A stretch of DNA of 64,000 nt from positions 124,001 to 188,000 of the forward strand of contig NZ_QPJD01000004.1 of NCBI RefSeq assembly GCF_003337375.1, given 5' to 3'. The stretch comes from Paenibacillus prosopidis (GTDB lineage Bacteria > Bacillota > Bacilli > Paenibacillales > Paenibacillaceae). Below the pieces are notes generated by a model, which was not told the DNA's origin, did no database searches, and was given only the letters and a program-made list of their open reading frames with translations. The number at the start of each line of letters is the position of its first letter. The stretch's first letter is position 1. A program made the position numbers and the translations under genes. This document shows positions 9,432-18,112 of this stretch, one piece after another.

Positions 9432-11159
9432 TTAACCTTTAATCCACCAGTTAATAATATTGTATAAATACCCGTAAGCGAGAGTCGGCTCCGGTCTGTG
9501 CTCTTCCGCATACTGGACTTTTGCATTAATGCCTTGCGGCAGTCCGTATTGGTACATAAAGATATAAGGCAGATCCGTGGAAATTTCTTTACCCACTTCC
9601 TTGTAAATTTCTTTCCGCTCATTCTGGTCTACAGTCGAGTATCCTTTAACCCACAACTCATCCAGCTTCTCATTTTTATACCAGCCGGAGTTTTGACCGG
9701 TCGGCGGGAAGTACTTGGACGAGAAGATACTCTCCGCATCCGGATCAGGATTAGAAAGCGACCATGACAGGAGAATGGCATTGTATTTGCCCGGAGTAAG
9801 ATTCTGGTCGACCCAAGCGGCAAAGTCAATTCCCTTCGGCATTACTTCGATACCGACATCTTTCAGATTCTGTTGAATGACTGCCGATACTTGTTCCCGG
9901 CGGCTATTCCCCGCATTGTACTGCAGTTCAAACGAGAAGCGGTGACCGTCTTTGACAAGAATTCCATCGTCGCCGGCTACCCATCCATCCTCGGCAAGCA
10001 GCTTTTTGGCTTGCTCCTTATCATAGTTGTAATTCACCGCCGCATCACCCGGATTTGCCCACGAGTTCGGCAGGAACGGCGCATTCATTAATAGTCCGGT
10101 TCCTTTCAGCACGTTATCGACCATGCCTTGACGGTTTAGCGCATAGGCGATAGCTTGTCTCGTCTTCTGAGTACCGAATGGAACAAAGTTATCCTTGAAG
10201 TTTTTAGGGTCAAAGTTAAATCCCAAATATTCATATTGCGGTCCCGGTTCCAGAATGACGCGTAGATTACTCTGTCCTTTAACCGCATCCACTTGCGTAA
10301 CAGGTATGGCTTGAACCATGTCAATGTCGCCTTTTATAAGCGCTTGAACCTCTGTATTCTGGTCAGCGTAAATTTTGTAGATGACTTTCTGGATATGCGG
10401 TTTTTGTCCCCAGTAGTTTGGATCCGCTTCGAAAGATAAGTATTGTGTCTGCTTCCACTCGCTCCATTTCCATGCACCGTTGGTAACGGTTTTAGCAGGG
10501 TCTGTGCCGTAAGGGTGCTTTTGCAGCTCCGCAGCAGGTACATCCTTCAGCACATGGGCTGGAACAAGCTGGGAAAACAGCGAATATTGAAAAGGTGCGT
10601 ACACCTGTTTTAACTTAATATTTACGGTATGGTCATCGACTTTCTCAATCGAATCCACTTTGTCGAACTGGCTGATGCCAGGTGATCCGACATCGGGATT
10701 ACGTATCGTGTCGAAGGTGAAGATCAGGTCATCGGCGGTAACTGGCTGGCCGTCGCTCCATTTGGCCGTATTTTTCAATTTAACGGTATAGGTTTTGCCG
10801 TCTGCGCTGATTTGCGGTTTCTCAGCCGCAAGCGACCATGGTTCTACGGTGACGTTGCCCGACCGGTCAAGATCATAAAGATAGGCATACAACAAAGTGA
10901 CTGCATCGCCGGACGAGGTATCCTGCACAAATATAGGATTCACCGTAACAATGTCAGAGAAGGTACCCACGGTCAGCGTTCCTCCGTCAACCGGCTTGTT
11001 TTCATCCGTATCGTTCTCCGTGCCGGTCCCGGCCGTTGACTCTGGCGTTACTGTAGGCTCCGTGTCGGGCGTTTTCTCCGAATTTGTGCACCCTGCAATG
11101 ACTAGTCCAATAAGCATTAGAACCAAAAAAGATGTTGCCCATTTTCTTACATTTCCCAT
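9432..11159 (-). CDS. oppA: Peptide ABC transporter substrate-binding lipoprotein (SBP family 5)
   Basis: 575 residues. Lipoprotein signal with lipobox LVIAGC (Cys24), then an acidic Thr/Pro-rich linker and a family 5 solute-binding domain. Typical motifs are YTVKLKNTAKWSDGQPVTADD, split here as a central 'W-DG-P-TADD' core, and QTRQAIAYALNR. It captures peptides outside the membrane and delivers them to the OppB/C-type channel. The ATG at 11159 is preferred to the in-frame TTG just before it, since GAGGAGGAAAG lies 3-10 bases upstream. First gene of the operon; a 429-bp gap with repeats lies upstream. Confidence 0.93.
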   Translation of the reverse strand: MGNVRKWATSFLVLMLIGLVIAGCTNSEKTPDTEPTVTPESTAGTGTENDTDENKPVDGGTLTVGTFSDIVTVNPIFVQDTSSGDAVTLLYAYLYDLDRSGNVTVEPWSLAAEKPQISADGKTYTVKLKNTAKWSDGQPVTADDLIFTFDTIRNPDVGSPGISQFDKVDSIEKVDDHTVNIKLKQVYAPFQYSLFSQLVPAHVLKDVPAAELQKHPYGTDPAKTVTNGAWKWSEWKQTQYLSFEADPNYWGQKPHIQKVIYKIYADQNTEVQALIKGDIDMVQAIPVTQVDAVKGQSNLRVILEPGPQYEYLGFNFDPKNFKDNFVPFGTQKTRQAIAYALNRQGMVDNVLKGTGLLMNAPFLPNSWANPGDAAVNYNYDKEQAKKLLAEDGWVAGDDGILVKDGHRFSFELQYNAGNSRREQVSAVIQQNLKDVGIEVMPKGIDFAAWVDQNLTPGKYNAILLSWSLSNPDPDAESIFSSKYFPPTGQNSGWYKNEKLDELWVKGYSTVDQNERKEIYKEVGKEISTDLPYIFMYQYGLPQGINAKVQYAEEHRPEPTLAYGYLYNIINWWIKG

Positions 11160-11162
11160 CAA

Positions 11163-11591
11163 CTTTCCTCCTCTTTATAATCGTTTTGTAATATAAATAA
11201 CGCCATTTACAATTGTACCACTTTTTTCCTAAATTGAAATCATAATTTTCTGAATATTCAATGTTTTTGAAGGGTGAATTGCAATCACATTATTAATAAA
11301 AAATGAAAAGGGTTACAAGTCATTTAACAAAAAAAGACGTCAAATGGACGACTTTTACTTCTTTTGGAGGCCGCAAATGCATCAGACTCCTATGAACCTT
11401 TTATTGAATTAGGTCATGCTTATGCGGATGCGGACATAGGATTCGTTATTCTAAAAATAACTGTTTTACGGCAAATAACGAATTCCATATCCGCAAGTAC
11501 ATCAAAAGAGGGCAAAACGGAAAAATAAAGGATTCCATGTCCGCGTACACCTATCCATGGACATTTGATCCGTTTCGCCAATCTCCAATAA
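11163..11591. other. 429-bp gap holding peptide-operon promoter region and a repeat cluster
   Basis: No convincing gene. The part next to 11160 is AT-rich and should carry the promoter of the peptide operon. A weak hairpin sits at 11331-11358. 11430-11575 holds four copies of an about 20-bp imperfect repeat, listed separately. A strong-looking ribosome site at 11366-11371 precedes a frame of only 11 codons (11377-11412), which I do not call a gene. Confidence 0.6.
11430..11575. repeat. Cluster of four REP-like imperfect repeats forming two hairpins
   Basis: Copies lie at 11430-11450 (forward), 11474-11494 (reverse), 11524-11544 (reverse) and about 11558-11575 (forward, more diverged). The core reads GGACATRGAATCC/CGTTATT or its complement. 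Copies 1/2 and copies 3/4 each pair as a stem. Copies 2 and 3 differ at three of 21 positions and start exactly 50 bp apart. This is the layout of intergenic palindromic elements. Confidence 0.6.
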
Positions 11592-12011
11592 TCAATAAGA
11601 AAAAGCTGCCTGCCCTTTAAAAAACAAACCAATTTCTCTATCTGCATTTTCGAGCGAATCCGATCCATGGATGATGTTGCTCGATACATCCAGTGCATAA
11701 TCACCACGGATTGTTCCTGCAGAAGCCTCAACCGGATTAGTCGCGCCGATTAACGCACGCGCATTTTTGACGGCATGCTCCCCTTCCCAAACCATCGCAA
11801 ATACCGGCCCCGAAATTATGAATGCGACCAATTCTCCGAAAAAAGGCTTTTCCCTTAAATCACAGTAGTGAAGTTCCGCTGTCTCGCGCGATACGTTTAA
11901 CAATTTGGCATCAATCAACCGAAAGCCCTTATGCTCGAATCGGGACACAATATCTCCAATTAGGTTCCTCTTGACGCCATCCGGTTTAATCATGATAAAG
12001 GTTTGTTCCAC
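11592..12011 (-). CDS. ndk: Nucleoside diphosphate kinase
   Basis: 139 residues. Transfers the gamma phosphate of ATP to nucleoside diphosphates through a phospho-histidine. The catalytic residue is His115 in NIIHGSDS, and the whole chain is a normal Ndk ([11 protein letters not shown] at the start, GTIRGDYA near residue 100). The GTG at 12011 is preferred over the GTG at 12020, because AGGAG directly abuts the latter while it is about 9 bp from the former, and the family begins MEQTF or similar. Stand-alone gene. Confidence 0.95.
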   Translation of the reverse strand: MEQTFIMIKPDGVKRNLIGDIVSRFEHKGFRLIDAKLLNVSRETAELHYCDLREKPFFGELVAFIISGPVFAMVWEGEHAVKNARALIGATNPVEASAGTIRGDYALDVSSNIIHGSDSLENADREIGLFFKGQAAFSY

Positions 12012-12177
12012 AAATGCCACTCTCCTATCGAACCCTTATTTAGTACATCATAAATATAATATAGCGTGTCATATAACGCAATTAGTAAAGCGAAATTTGA
12101 TTTATACTGATTTTTTAATATATTAATACGCATATTAGATTGATTTATCGTGGAATATGATATTGATCGTTAAACTA

Positions 12178-12211
12178 CAAAAAAAAGAACCCAAGAGGTC
12201 TCTAAGGTTCA
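12178..12211 (-). terminator. Terminator of the germinant-receptor operon
   Basis: Minus-strand hairpin with GAACC and AGAG arms pairing to CTCT and GGGTTC, followed by a T-run (A-run at about 12178-12186 on the plus strand). About 36 bp past the gerB-type stop. Confidence 0.75.
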
Positions 12212-12246
12212 GTTCCATTAAGCTAAGAAGCATAAGTATACATTCC

Positions 12247-13347
12247 CTATACGGCGCTTTTTCGTTTTTTCTTAAATAAAGTAATCAGAAAAAGCAAGGG
12301 GATATAGAGATAAATATAATAAAATCCGATGTTCCCGTATAACTCAGACAGACGTCTTACGCTGCCGCGGTCATTAAAGAAAATAAACAAAATTAGAAAT
12401 CCAGCCAGAAACATTAACAGGCTCCACCGTAGTTTAGTATGTAAAGTCGTTCTCAGCACCCTGCCTGCGACCCATAAGGATATTGAAACACTCACTAATA
12501 CTTTAAGGAACCATAGCGCAACAACTATATATTCCAAACGCTGAATGATTGGTATTTCTATAATCTTCAACATTGTTAGGGTCGGCCAAATAATATGCTT
12601 AAGCTGTCCCTCAGTATAATACATGAAGGTGATTAACGTAATAATTAGATATATGAATGTAACAAAAAAAACAGCTGCATGCCCCCATTTTGCAGATTTA
12701 TCCGGTGTCTTGACAAAGGGGTACACCATAAACAAACATTCAACGCCTAAAAATTGAAATACCATGCTTTTTGTAGACAAAGCAATTTCTTTAAAGGTGT
12801 GATTGAACAGGGGCAATAAGTTGATCGGATGCAAATATTTTAATACGAAAAAGAACAATGGAAAAACAATCATATAAGGAAGAATACTCCCCCAAAAGCT
12901 AATTCCAGCTAAGGTTCGAAGACCTCCGGCTAATGTATAGTAAATAATAACGATGAATATGATGCAAATCGGATATATATTCATAACCGGAAACATCCAG
13001 ATCTGAATCACTTCGATAAATACCCTGAATACAATAAATCCTGCTAAATAAAAATACAAGACGTTTGCCAAATTAAATAAAAGACCCAAAGCCTTGCCAA
13101 AGCATAGCTTATTAATTAATGTTAAATCCAAAATTTCTTGGTCGGACGAAAACATTCGGTAGATCATCCATAAGATAATATGAATGGTTACCCCTCCGAC
13201 GATAACTGAAATCCATGCATTATATCCCGCATGATCAATTAATGAACGTTGAAAATTGAGGATGCCGACTCCAATCATATTGCCCTGGATGAGAAAGAAA
13301 ACGAAAAAAGGAGATATCAAGCTTTTTTCACTTTTTTGATTTTTCAT
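12247..13347 (-). CDS. Spore germinant-receptor B subunit (GerAB/GerKB family permease)
   Basis: 366 residues and about ten membrane helices, of the amino-acid-permease-like GerB family. It starts ISPFFVFFLIQGNMIGVGIL, the typical first helix with the glycine-rich bend. In the family this subunit sits in the spore inner membrane and recognises the small germinant. Third gene of a three-gene operon in the order A-C-B, as in gerK operons, 26 bp after the C-subunit gene, with an AAGGGGGTG ribosome site. The germinant cannot be inferred. Confidence 0.92.
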   Translation of the reverse strand: MKNQKSEKSLISPFFVFFLIQGNMIGVGILNFQRSLIDHAGYNAWISVIVGGVTIHIILWMIYRMFSSDQEILDLTLINKLCFGKALGLLFNLANVLYFYLAGFIVFRVFIEVIQIWMFPVMNIYPICIIFIVIIYYTLAGGLRTLAGISFWGSILPYMIVFPLFFFVLKYLHPINLLPLFNHTFKEIALSTKSMVFQFLGVECLFMVYPFVKTPDKSAKWGHAAVFFVTFIYLIITLITFMYYTEGQLKHIIWPTLTMLKIIEIPIIQRLEYIVVALWFLKVLVSVSISLWVAGRVLRTTLHTKLRWSLLMFLAGFLILFIFFNDRGSVRRLSELYGNIGFYYIYLYIPLLFLITLFKKKRKSAV

Positions 13348-13373
13348 TCACGATACACCCCCTTTTGTCGACC

Positions 13374-14459
13374 TCACTCTCCAACACCAGTTTGTATAAT
13401 CTCTATATGTACACTTACACTCGTTTTTAATTTCGGATAAATGCTCTCGAAGCTTTGTTCACTCCAGACTTTTGATTTGCTCCTTAACAAGTCGCCAAAG
13501 CCTATAGGGTCAACCATGTTGTTCTTGCATAATGTTATAAAATCCTGGATTTCTTGGACAAAATGAGCTTCCATCTCTTTTTCAAGCTTGCGCAATTGTT
13601 CTTCACGGAGCAAATCAATATGATCGGGAACGTCTTTGACTTGCGCTTCCAGCTTTAGGCTAATTGCAATGGAAGGAACCGGATAAATTTCATTTACTTT
13701 GTAGGTAGTTCGGGAATTGACGCTGTTCATTAGAATATAATCTTCGTTTTGATTTCTCGGTTCCTTTAGAGGCAATAAGTAACTTCCATTCTTTGAGTTC
13801 TCTATAAGCATTTTGAGGATGAAAGCTTTTTTTATACTGATATTCGTTTTGTACTTATCATGCTTAAATAAAACTAAACCGCCAATTTTTATTTTTCCGC
13901 GTTCAGTGATCATATATGGTAAAAAAGGATCCTGTCCTTCACCATAAAAATCAAATAAAAAGGTTTGAAGGTTCACCTCCGGCAAATTCCCATTATCGAT
14001 GTTTTGATTAATCATGCCTGCTATATAATATGGAACATGGAACTTCATGGACATTTGCAATATTTCCGCAGCCTCTTTTTCCGCTACTCCAAGCTGTACC
14101 CTGCTGCCTACTTGAGCATCGCGGCAAATGCTGTGGATGACTGCCTCAATGCCTTTTTCGGAAAAGCTTTTTCCAAACAAGACCATCCCTAACTGACCGT
14201 ATTCGATAGGAGTGTTCGTTTTCGTATTCAGTCTGGGCATAATATCGTAATAGGAGTTGGATTTCGTGTCTAACAGCTGTACATTTGTTTCTCCTTTTTT
14301 CTCAAAAGAAGGATAAAGCACGGTACTTTTCACATTATTTCCTTCTAGGTCATAACCAATCGTTTGGATGATTTTTATGTCATCGACAATTTTTTGATTG
14401 GTACAAGCGGTTAAATTACAGCTAATTACAATAAGTATAATGGTCTTCAACAGCTTCAT
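13374..14459 (-). CDS. Spore germinant-receptor C subunit (GerAC/GerKC family lipoprotein)
   Basis: 361 residues. Lipoprotein signal MKLLKTIILIVISCNLTAC with Cys19 as the lipid-attachment residue. The GerC N-terminal domain follows (KIIQTIGYDLEGNNVKSTVLYP) and the GerC C-terminal fold. It anchors to the outer face of the spore inner membrane and is required for receptor function. AAGGAG lies 9 bp before the ATG; 20 bp separate it from the A-subunit stop. Confidence 0.92.
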   Translation of the reverse strand: MKLLKTIILIVISCNLTACTNQKIVDDIKIIQTIGYDLEGNNVKSTVLYPSFEKKGETNVQLLDTKSNSYYDIMPRLNTKTNTPIEYGQLGMVLFGKSFSEKGIEAVIHSICRDAQVGSRVQLGVAEKEAAEILQMSMKFHVPYYIAGMINQNIDNGNLPEVNLQTFLFDFYGEGQDPFLPYMITERGKIKIGGLVLFKHDKYKTNISIKKAFILKMLIENSKNGSYLLPLKEPRNQNEDYILMNSVNSRTTYKVNEIYPVPSIAISLKLEAQVKDVPDHIDLLREEQLRKLEKEMEAHFVQEIQDFITLCKNNMVDPIGFGDLLRSKSKVWSEQSFESIYPKLKTSVSVHIEIIQTGVGE

Positions 14460-14479
14460 ACGCTAACTCCTTATTCCTT

Positions 14480-15961
14480 TCATTCTTCCTCTTCAAAACC
14501 ACTCGTCTTTTTATTTTTCTTTGGAGAATACCTGATTAAGGAAATCGGCCTTAAATAACCCTGTCTAGTGTTTGTAAGCTCATACGAAGAACGAATAAAG
14601 CTATCTTTAAGATCTTTGATCCTCAAGGGATAAAAAGGCACCGTGTATGGATGTCCCAAAGATTTCAAACGTGTAATATGGATCAAAATAAAGCATGTTC
14701 CGAAAATAATTCCTAGATTCCCCCAAAAAGCTGCCATTACGATCATAGGGAACCTTAAAAACCTTATTGTATTCGACATCTTATAAATCGGGGTGGCAAA
14801 AGACGCCAACGCCGATAAAGCTACCGTTATGATTAAGATGTTGCTTGTCAAAGCAGCCTCAACTGCAGCCTGACCGATGACAATACCTCCAACGATGCCT
14901 AAAGTCTGCCCGATCTTCGTCGGCAATCTAGCCCCCGCTTCCCGGAGAAATTCAATTGTTATTTCCAAAAAAAGCACTTCAAGAACAGGAGGGAAAGGCA
15001 CGTTATTTCTAGAGAAAATGAGGGGGCCCAATAAATCTTTTGGAATCATCTCATAATGGAAAGTCGTTAGCGCGACATAAATCGAGGTCGCATATACCGA
15101 AAATATAACGCCGAAGATTCGTATTAAACGAAAGAAAGAACCGAGTATCCAAGGCAAGTAATAATCTTCAGGCGAAATAAAAAAATCAAACAACGTAGAC
15201 GGACCCGTTACAAAATAGGGTGAACCGTCGCTGATGATCGCTACTTGGCCGCTAATTAACGCATAAGCAACGCGATCTCTTCGTTCTGTGCTGACAAACA
15301 ACGGAAAAGGCGTAAAGGAGTTGTCTGAAATCAATTGATCTAAAATAGAAGAATCAAATAAGACATCGAAATCAATATCACTTAATCTTTGCTCAACATT
15401 TCGAATGTTCTCCTCGTTCGTAACTCCATCAATATATATAATGACGACTTTTGTTTTAGACACCGTCCCAATCGTCATTTCTTTGACAATGAGGCTTGGA
15501 ATATTAAGCTGGCATCTTAATAAATGGATATTTGTATCGATATTTTCAACAAACCCGATTTTGGGTCCGACAACACTAAACTCATTTTCGGTAGTATTAT
15601 CATTTCGCACACCGATCTGGCTTGCTAAATTTAATAACATACATTCTCTATCATTCTCATTTATTTGAATGATGGCATGGCCCTTCATCAATTTAAACTG
15701 AATATCTTTTATTTCCGATGTAATTTGGGCATCTTGAATCGGTATCCAAGCTCGAATGTCCTCCACATTTTTTAATTCAATTTCAGTATTTCGGTTTTGC
15801 AAAGCATGAATGAAATGATCCTGAAGCCACTTTTCATCGATCAAGGTTTTATAATACGAAAGAAATAATTTTTGATTTGCTAATGTAATCGTAGTCGTAA
15901 TGAAATCGCTGGATAAGCCTGCTTGTTTTTTTAATTCTTGAATATCTTTAAGCTGATTCAT
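14480..15961 (-). CDS. Spore germinant-receptor A subunit (GerAA/GerKA family)
   Basis: 493 residues. A soluble N-terminal half (to about 250) is followed by four or five membrane segments from about 270 to 440 and a basic cytoplasmic tail. Family motifs include VIIYIDGVTNEENI, RRDRVAYALISGQVAIISDGSP and FPPVLEVLFLEITIEFLREAG. Forms the receptor with the B and C subunits downstream. The ATG at 15961 is chosen because GGAGG lies 6 bp upstream; an in-frame TTG at 15976 has no ribosome site. A sigma-G-like promoter precedes it. Confidence 0.92.
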   Translation of the reverse strand: MNQLKDIQELKKQAGLSSDFITTTITLANQKLFLSYYKTLIDEKWLQDHFIHALQNRNTEIELKNVEDIRAWIPIQDAQITSEIKDIQFKLMKGHAIIQINENDRECMLLNLASQIGVRNDNTTENEFSVVGPKIGFVENIDTNIHLLRCQLNIPSLIVKEMTIGTVSKTKVVIIYIDGVTNEENIRNVEQRLSDIDFDVLFDSSILDQLISDNSFTPFPLFVSTERRDRVAYALISGQVAIISDGSPYFVTGPSTLFDFFISPEDYYLPWILGSFFRLIRIFGVIFSVYATSIYVALTTFHYEMIPKDLLGPLIFSRNNVPFPPVLEVLFLEITIEFLREAGARLPTKIGQTLGIVGGIVIGQAAVEAALTSNILIITVALSALASFATPIYKMSNTIRFLRFPMIVMAAFWGNLGIIFGTCFILIHITRLKSLGHPYTVPFYPLRIKDLKDSFIRSSYELTNTRQGYLRPISLIRYSPKKNKKTSGFEEEE

Positions 15962-16001
15962 TTCAGACCTCCGCAAGAGTGCATAACTAACAAGATAAGG
16001 A

Positions 16002-16032
16002 TATTATGAATAGCTGTGCCTTGTTTTATTCA
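16002..16032 (-). promoter_or_regulatory. Candidate sigma-G promoter of the germinant-receptor operon
   Basis: On the minus strand TGAATA (16032-16027), an 18-base spacer, then CATAATA (16008-16002). These match the forespore sigma-G consensus GHATR-N18-CATWHTA. It ends 41 bases before the ATG at 15961. Germinant-receptor operons are known sigma-G targets in Bacillus, which fits. Confidence 0.65.
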
Positions 16033-16151
16033 GAGACTTCAGGATAAAGAAACTAATTGAGGTCAATTAATTACTATTTTTTATTTACTTTACAAAAGTG
16101 AGTTAATAATATGATGCATATACAAACCATTTGAAAGGAGGCAAAAATGAA

Positions 16152-16476
16152 ATGAATAATGCTCAACAAGTTTAATATTTCCGGATGGTTTCAAAGTATC
16201 GAAATTCCGGGATTTTTAGCATATGCAGTAGCCACTGTTGAATTAGTTGGCGGTTTAGCTCTCATTATGGGTATCTGTACAAGATTGGTATCTGCTCTTC
16301 TGGCCATTATTCTTCTGATTGCGACGCTTAAAGTCAAGCTTGGAGTAGGCTTTATGGGGAATGGCCAAATGGCCGGATACGAGTTCGACCTCTCTCTGCT
16401 TGCTATCGCCCTTTATCTTGTTTTAAGCAGAAGTTATTTATGGTCGCTCGATTCGCTTCTCAAAAGCAAAGCATAA
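16152..16476 (+). pseudogene. DoxX-family membrane protein, N-terminal deletion and frame change
   Basis: DoxX proteins are about 130-140-residue, four-helix membrane proteins of uncertain redox-related role. Here AAAGGAGG is followed at normal distance by ATG at 16152, giving MNNAQQV and a stop at 16173-16175. The frame that continues with DoxX sequence (ISGWFQSIEIPGFLAYAVAT onward) is the next one, open from an ATG at 16159 to 16476. The part that should hold the first membrane helix is missing, consistent with a deletion of about 25-30 codons that also shifted the frame. A shortened 105-residue product from 16159 could still be made, so inactivation is likely but unproven. Confidence 0.65.
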
Positions 16477-16566
16477 TTATGCATAGATTTCTTCCAGGAC
16501 GAAATAATACTTTGGGTGATGATTAATAACAATGAGTTTGGCTCGCGTCTATGGGAATACAATCAA

Positions 16567-16610
16567 GGTTGTTTCACCGTTTGAACGACTGTGAAGCAAC
16601 CCTATTTTGT
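16567..16610 (+). terminator. Probable terminator between doxX remnant and cdaS-like gene
   Basis: Arms GGTTGTTTCAC (16567-16577) and GTGAAGCAACC (16591-16601), ten of eleven pairs matched, followed by CTATTTTGTTA. It ends about 26 bp before the next start codon, so it could also act as a leader hairpin for that gene. Confidence 0.55.
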
Positions 16611-16636
16611 TACTTACGGAGGAGGAGATTGAACAG

Positions 16637-17248
16637 ATGGAACATACGGAGTGTGACTTCTCGCCTTTAAGACTAAAACTAAAAGAGCAGTTAATAACCA
16701 TCTCCGAAAACATTGATCAGATCATATCCACCCTCGATAATGAAAATACTTGCCTTCTTAATGAAATCGAAAGCATAGCTAAAACGTTTTCAAATACCGG
16801 CACGCTGGCCTCGACTTATTATTTAAGCTGTTTTTTGGCTCCTTACACGAATAAATATAATGAGATCTCTCAAGCCATAAGCCATCTGAGTCTAAAACGG
16901 CAAGGAGCTCTCATCGTCATTCAAAGAGAAGATCCTATAGATAAATGGATTACCCCGGGCATTCCTCTTTCGGCGGAAATCTCCAGTTCACTGGTGGAAT
17001 CCATCTTTGTTACCGGAAGCCCCTTACACGATGGCGCAGTTTTGATTCATCACGATATTATCGTGTCTGCAGCTAATATTCTCCCCCTTACCGAAAAATC
17101 ATACGGCAATGAAAAGATGGGTACCCGCCACCGCGCAGCGATTGGAATGTCGGAGCGTACAGATGCATTAATCCTTATCGTGTCTGAAGAATCAGGCAAA
17201 GCATCCTTTTGCTTGGACGGCAAGCTTTACCCTTTTACACTTTCCTGA
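16637..17248 (+). CDS. cdaS: Diadenylate cyclase, CdaS-type (cyclic di-AMP synthase)
   Basis: 203 residues. Joins two ATP into cyclic di-AMP. The C-terminal half is a DAC (DisA_N) domain with the catalytic HDGAVLI and the ATP-binding RHRAAIG, plus GIPLSAEISSSLVESIF. The N-terminal about 80 residues are helical, as in the sporulation-specific CdaS of B. subtilis (about 207 residues), where they restrain activity. There is no membrane segment (excluding CdaA) and no DisA C-terminal domains. The ATG at 16637 follows GGAGGAG; a TTG start at 16607 is also open but less likely. Its place beside a germination operon fits a spore-stage role, which is inferred. Confidence 0.85.
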   Translation: MEHTECDFSPLRLKLKEQLITISENIDQIISTLDNENTCLLNEIESIAKTFSNTGTLASTYYLSCFLAPYTNKYNEISQAISHLSLKRQGALIVIQREDPIDKWITPGIPLSAEISSSLVESIFVTGSPLHDGAVLIHHDIIVSAANILPLTEKSYGNEKMGTRHRAAIGMSERTDALILIVSEESGKASFCLDGKLYPFTLS

Positions 17249-17260
17249 CTTCACTCTCTC

Positions 17261-17929
17261 TTATTTCTTTATTTTAACGGTATCGTTTTCTGTACCGATA
17301 ATGACGGCATGCACCATCGTATGCGAAAATAAACCGTTCTCGACTACACCGGGAATAGAGTTCATTCGAGCACTCAATATTTCAGGATCTTCGATGATAT
17401 CGAAAAAACAATCGGCAATCATATTGCCATTGTCCGTTATATAGACGTTTTCTGCATCCCGCCTGATCCTCGGTTCACAATCCAATGCGCGCAAATGTCT
17501 CAGCGTTAGGTTGGAGGCGAAAGGAACGATTTCGACGGGTACGGGGAACCTTCCCAACTTTCCCACTAGCTTCGACTCGTCGATAATGACAACAAACCTT
17601 TTGCTGTGGGACGCGAGTATTTTCTCCCTGAGAAGCGCGCCACCACCGCCCTTAATCAAATTGTTATTGTTGTCGACTTCATCCGCTCCATCGATCGTAA
17701 TATCGATAGAATCAATCTCTTCGATTGGTACAAGTGCTACTCCGAATTGCTTTGCCAGCTCTTCCGACCGTTTGGAGCTTGCTACCGCTTTTATTCGGAG
17801 TCCCGAACGAGCCCTTTCGCCAATTTTCTCAATCGCATAATAAGCTGTAGAGCCTGTTCCGAGCCCAACAATCATACCATCCTGTATGTATTCGACAGCC
17901 TTCTCGGCAGCCCGTTTTTTAGAGTTCAA
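17261..17929 (-). CDS. rpiA: Ribose-5-phosphate isomerase A
   Basis: 222 residues. Interconverts ribose-5-phosphate and ribulose-5-phosphate in the pentose phosphate pathway. Family motifs are GLGTGSTAYYAI, TIDGADEVD and LIKGGGGALLREKI. The start is taken as TTG at 17929, because GGGAGGAGG lies 8 bp upstream and the protein then has the normal length. Frames opening further upstream run through the cydS-like gene. Convergent with the diadenylate cyclase gene, 12 bp apart. Confidence 0.95.
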   Translation of the reverse strand: MNSKKRAAEKAVEYIQDGMIVGLGTGSTAYYAIEKIGERARSGLRIKAVASSKRSEELAKQFGVALVPIEEIDSIDITIDGADEVDNNNNLIKGGGGALLREKILASHSKRFVVIIDESKLVGKLGRFPVPVEIVPFASNLTLRHLRALDCEPRIRRDAENVYITDNGNMIADCFFDIIEDPEILSARMNSIPGVVENGLFSHTMVHAVIIGTENDTVKIKK

Positions 17930-17993
17930 CTTACGTGCCTCCTCCCGTATTATTCGAAAATTATAGCATATTCGAATCATACGCACATGCAAG

Positions 17994-18092
17994 TCAGTCT
18001 CTTTCTTTACCGAATGCCCCCCAAGCAAAAACAACAGCGAGAGAAGCTAATACAACGATTGGCGGCAATACCGAAATAAATAAGAAATCCAT
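17994..18092 (-). CDS. cydS: Cytochrome bd oxidase small subunit, CydS-like (32 residues)
   Basis: A 32-codon frame, MDFLFISVLPPIVVLASLAV continuing VFAWGAFGKERD, 20 bp after the cydB stop and on the same strand, with AAGGGG 8-9 bp before its ATG. It is one hydrophobic helix with a short charged tail. Firmicute bd oxidases (shown for Geobacillus) contain a single-helix CydS of about this size bound to CydA. Position, size and topology match; the sequence is short, so homology by eye is suggestive, not proof. Genes this short are commonly missed by gene finders. Confidence 0.75.
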   Translation of the reverse strand: MDFLFISVLPPIVVLASLAVVFAWGAFGKERD

Positions 18093-18112
18093 GTTCTAGC
18101 CCCTTCCGAATA

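Noticed and set aside
11331..11358. Hairpin AAAAGACGTC...GACGACTTTT
   Set aside because: One mismatch, weak A/T-rich stem and no gene ending nearby; not called a terminator.
11377..11412. Eleven-codon frame behind a strong TTTTGGAGG ribosome-like site
   Set aside because: Too short to judge, no partner gene downstream in that direction and no leader-peptide features; kept only as a remark on the gap.
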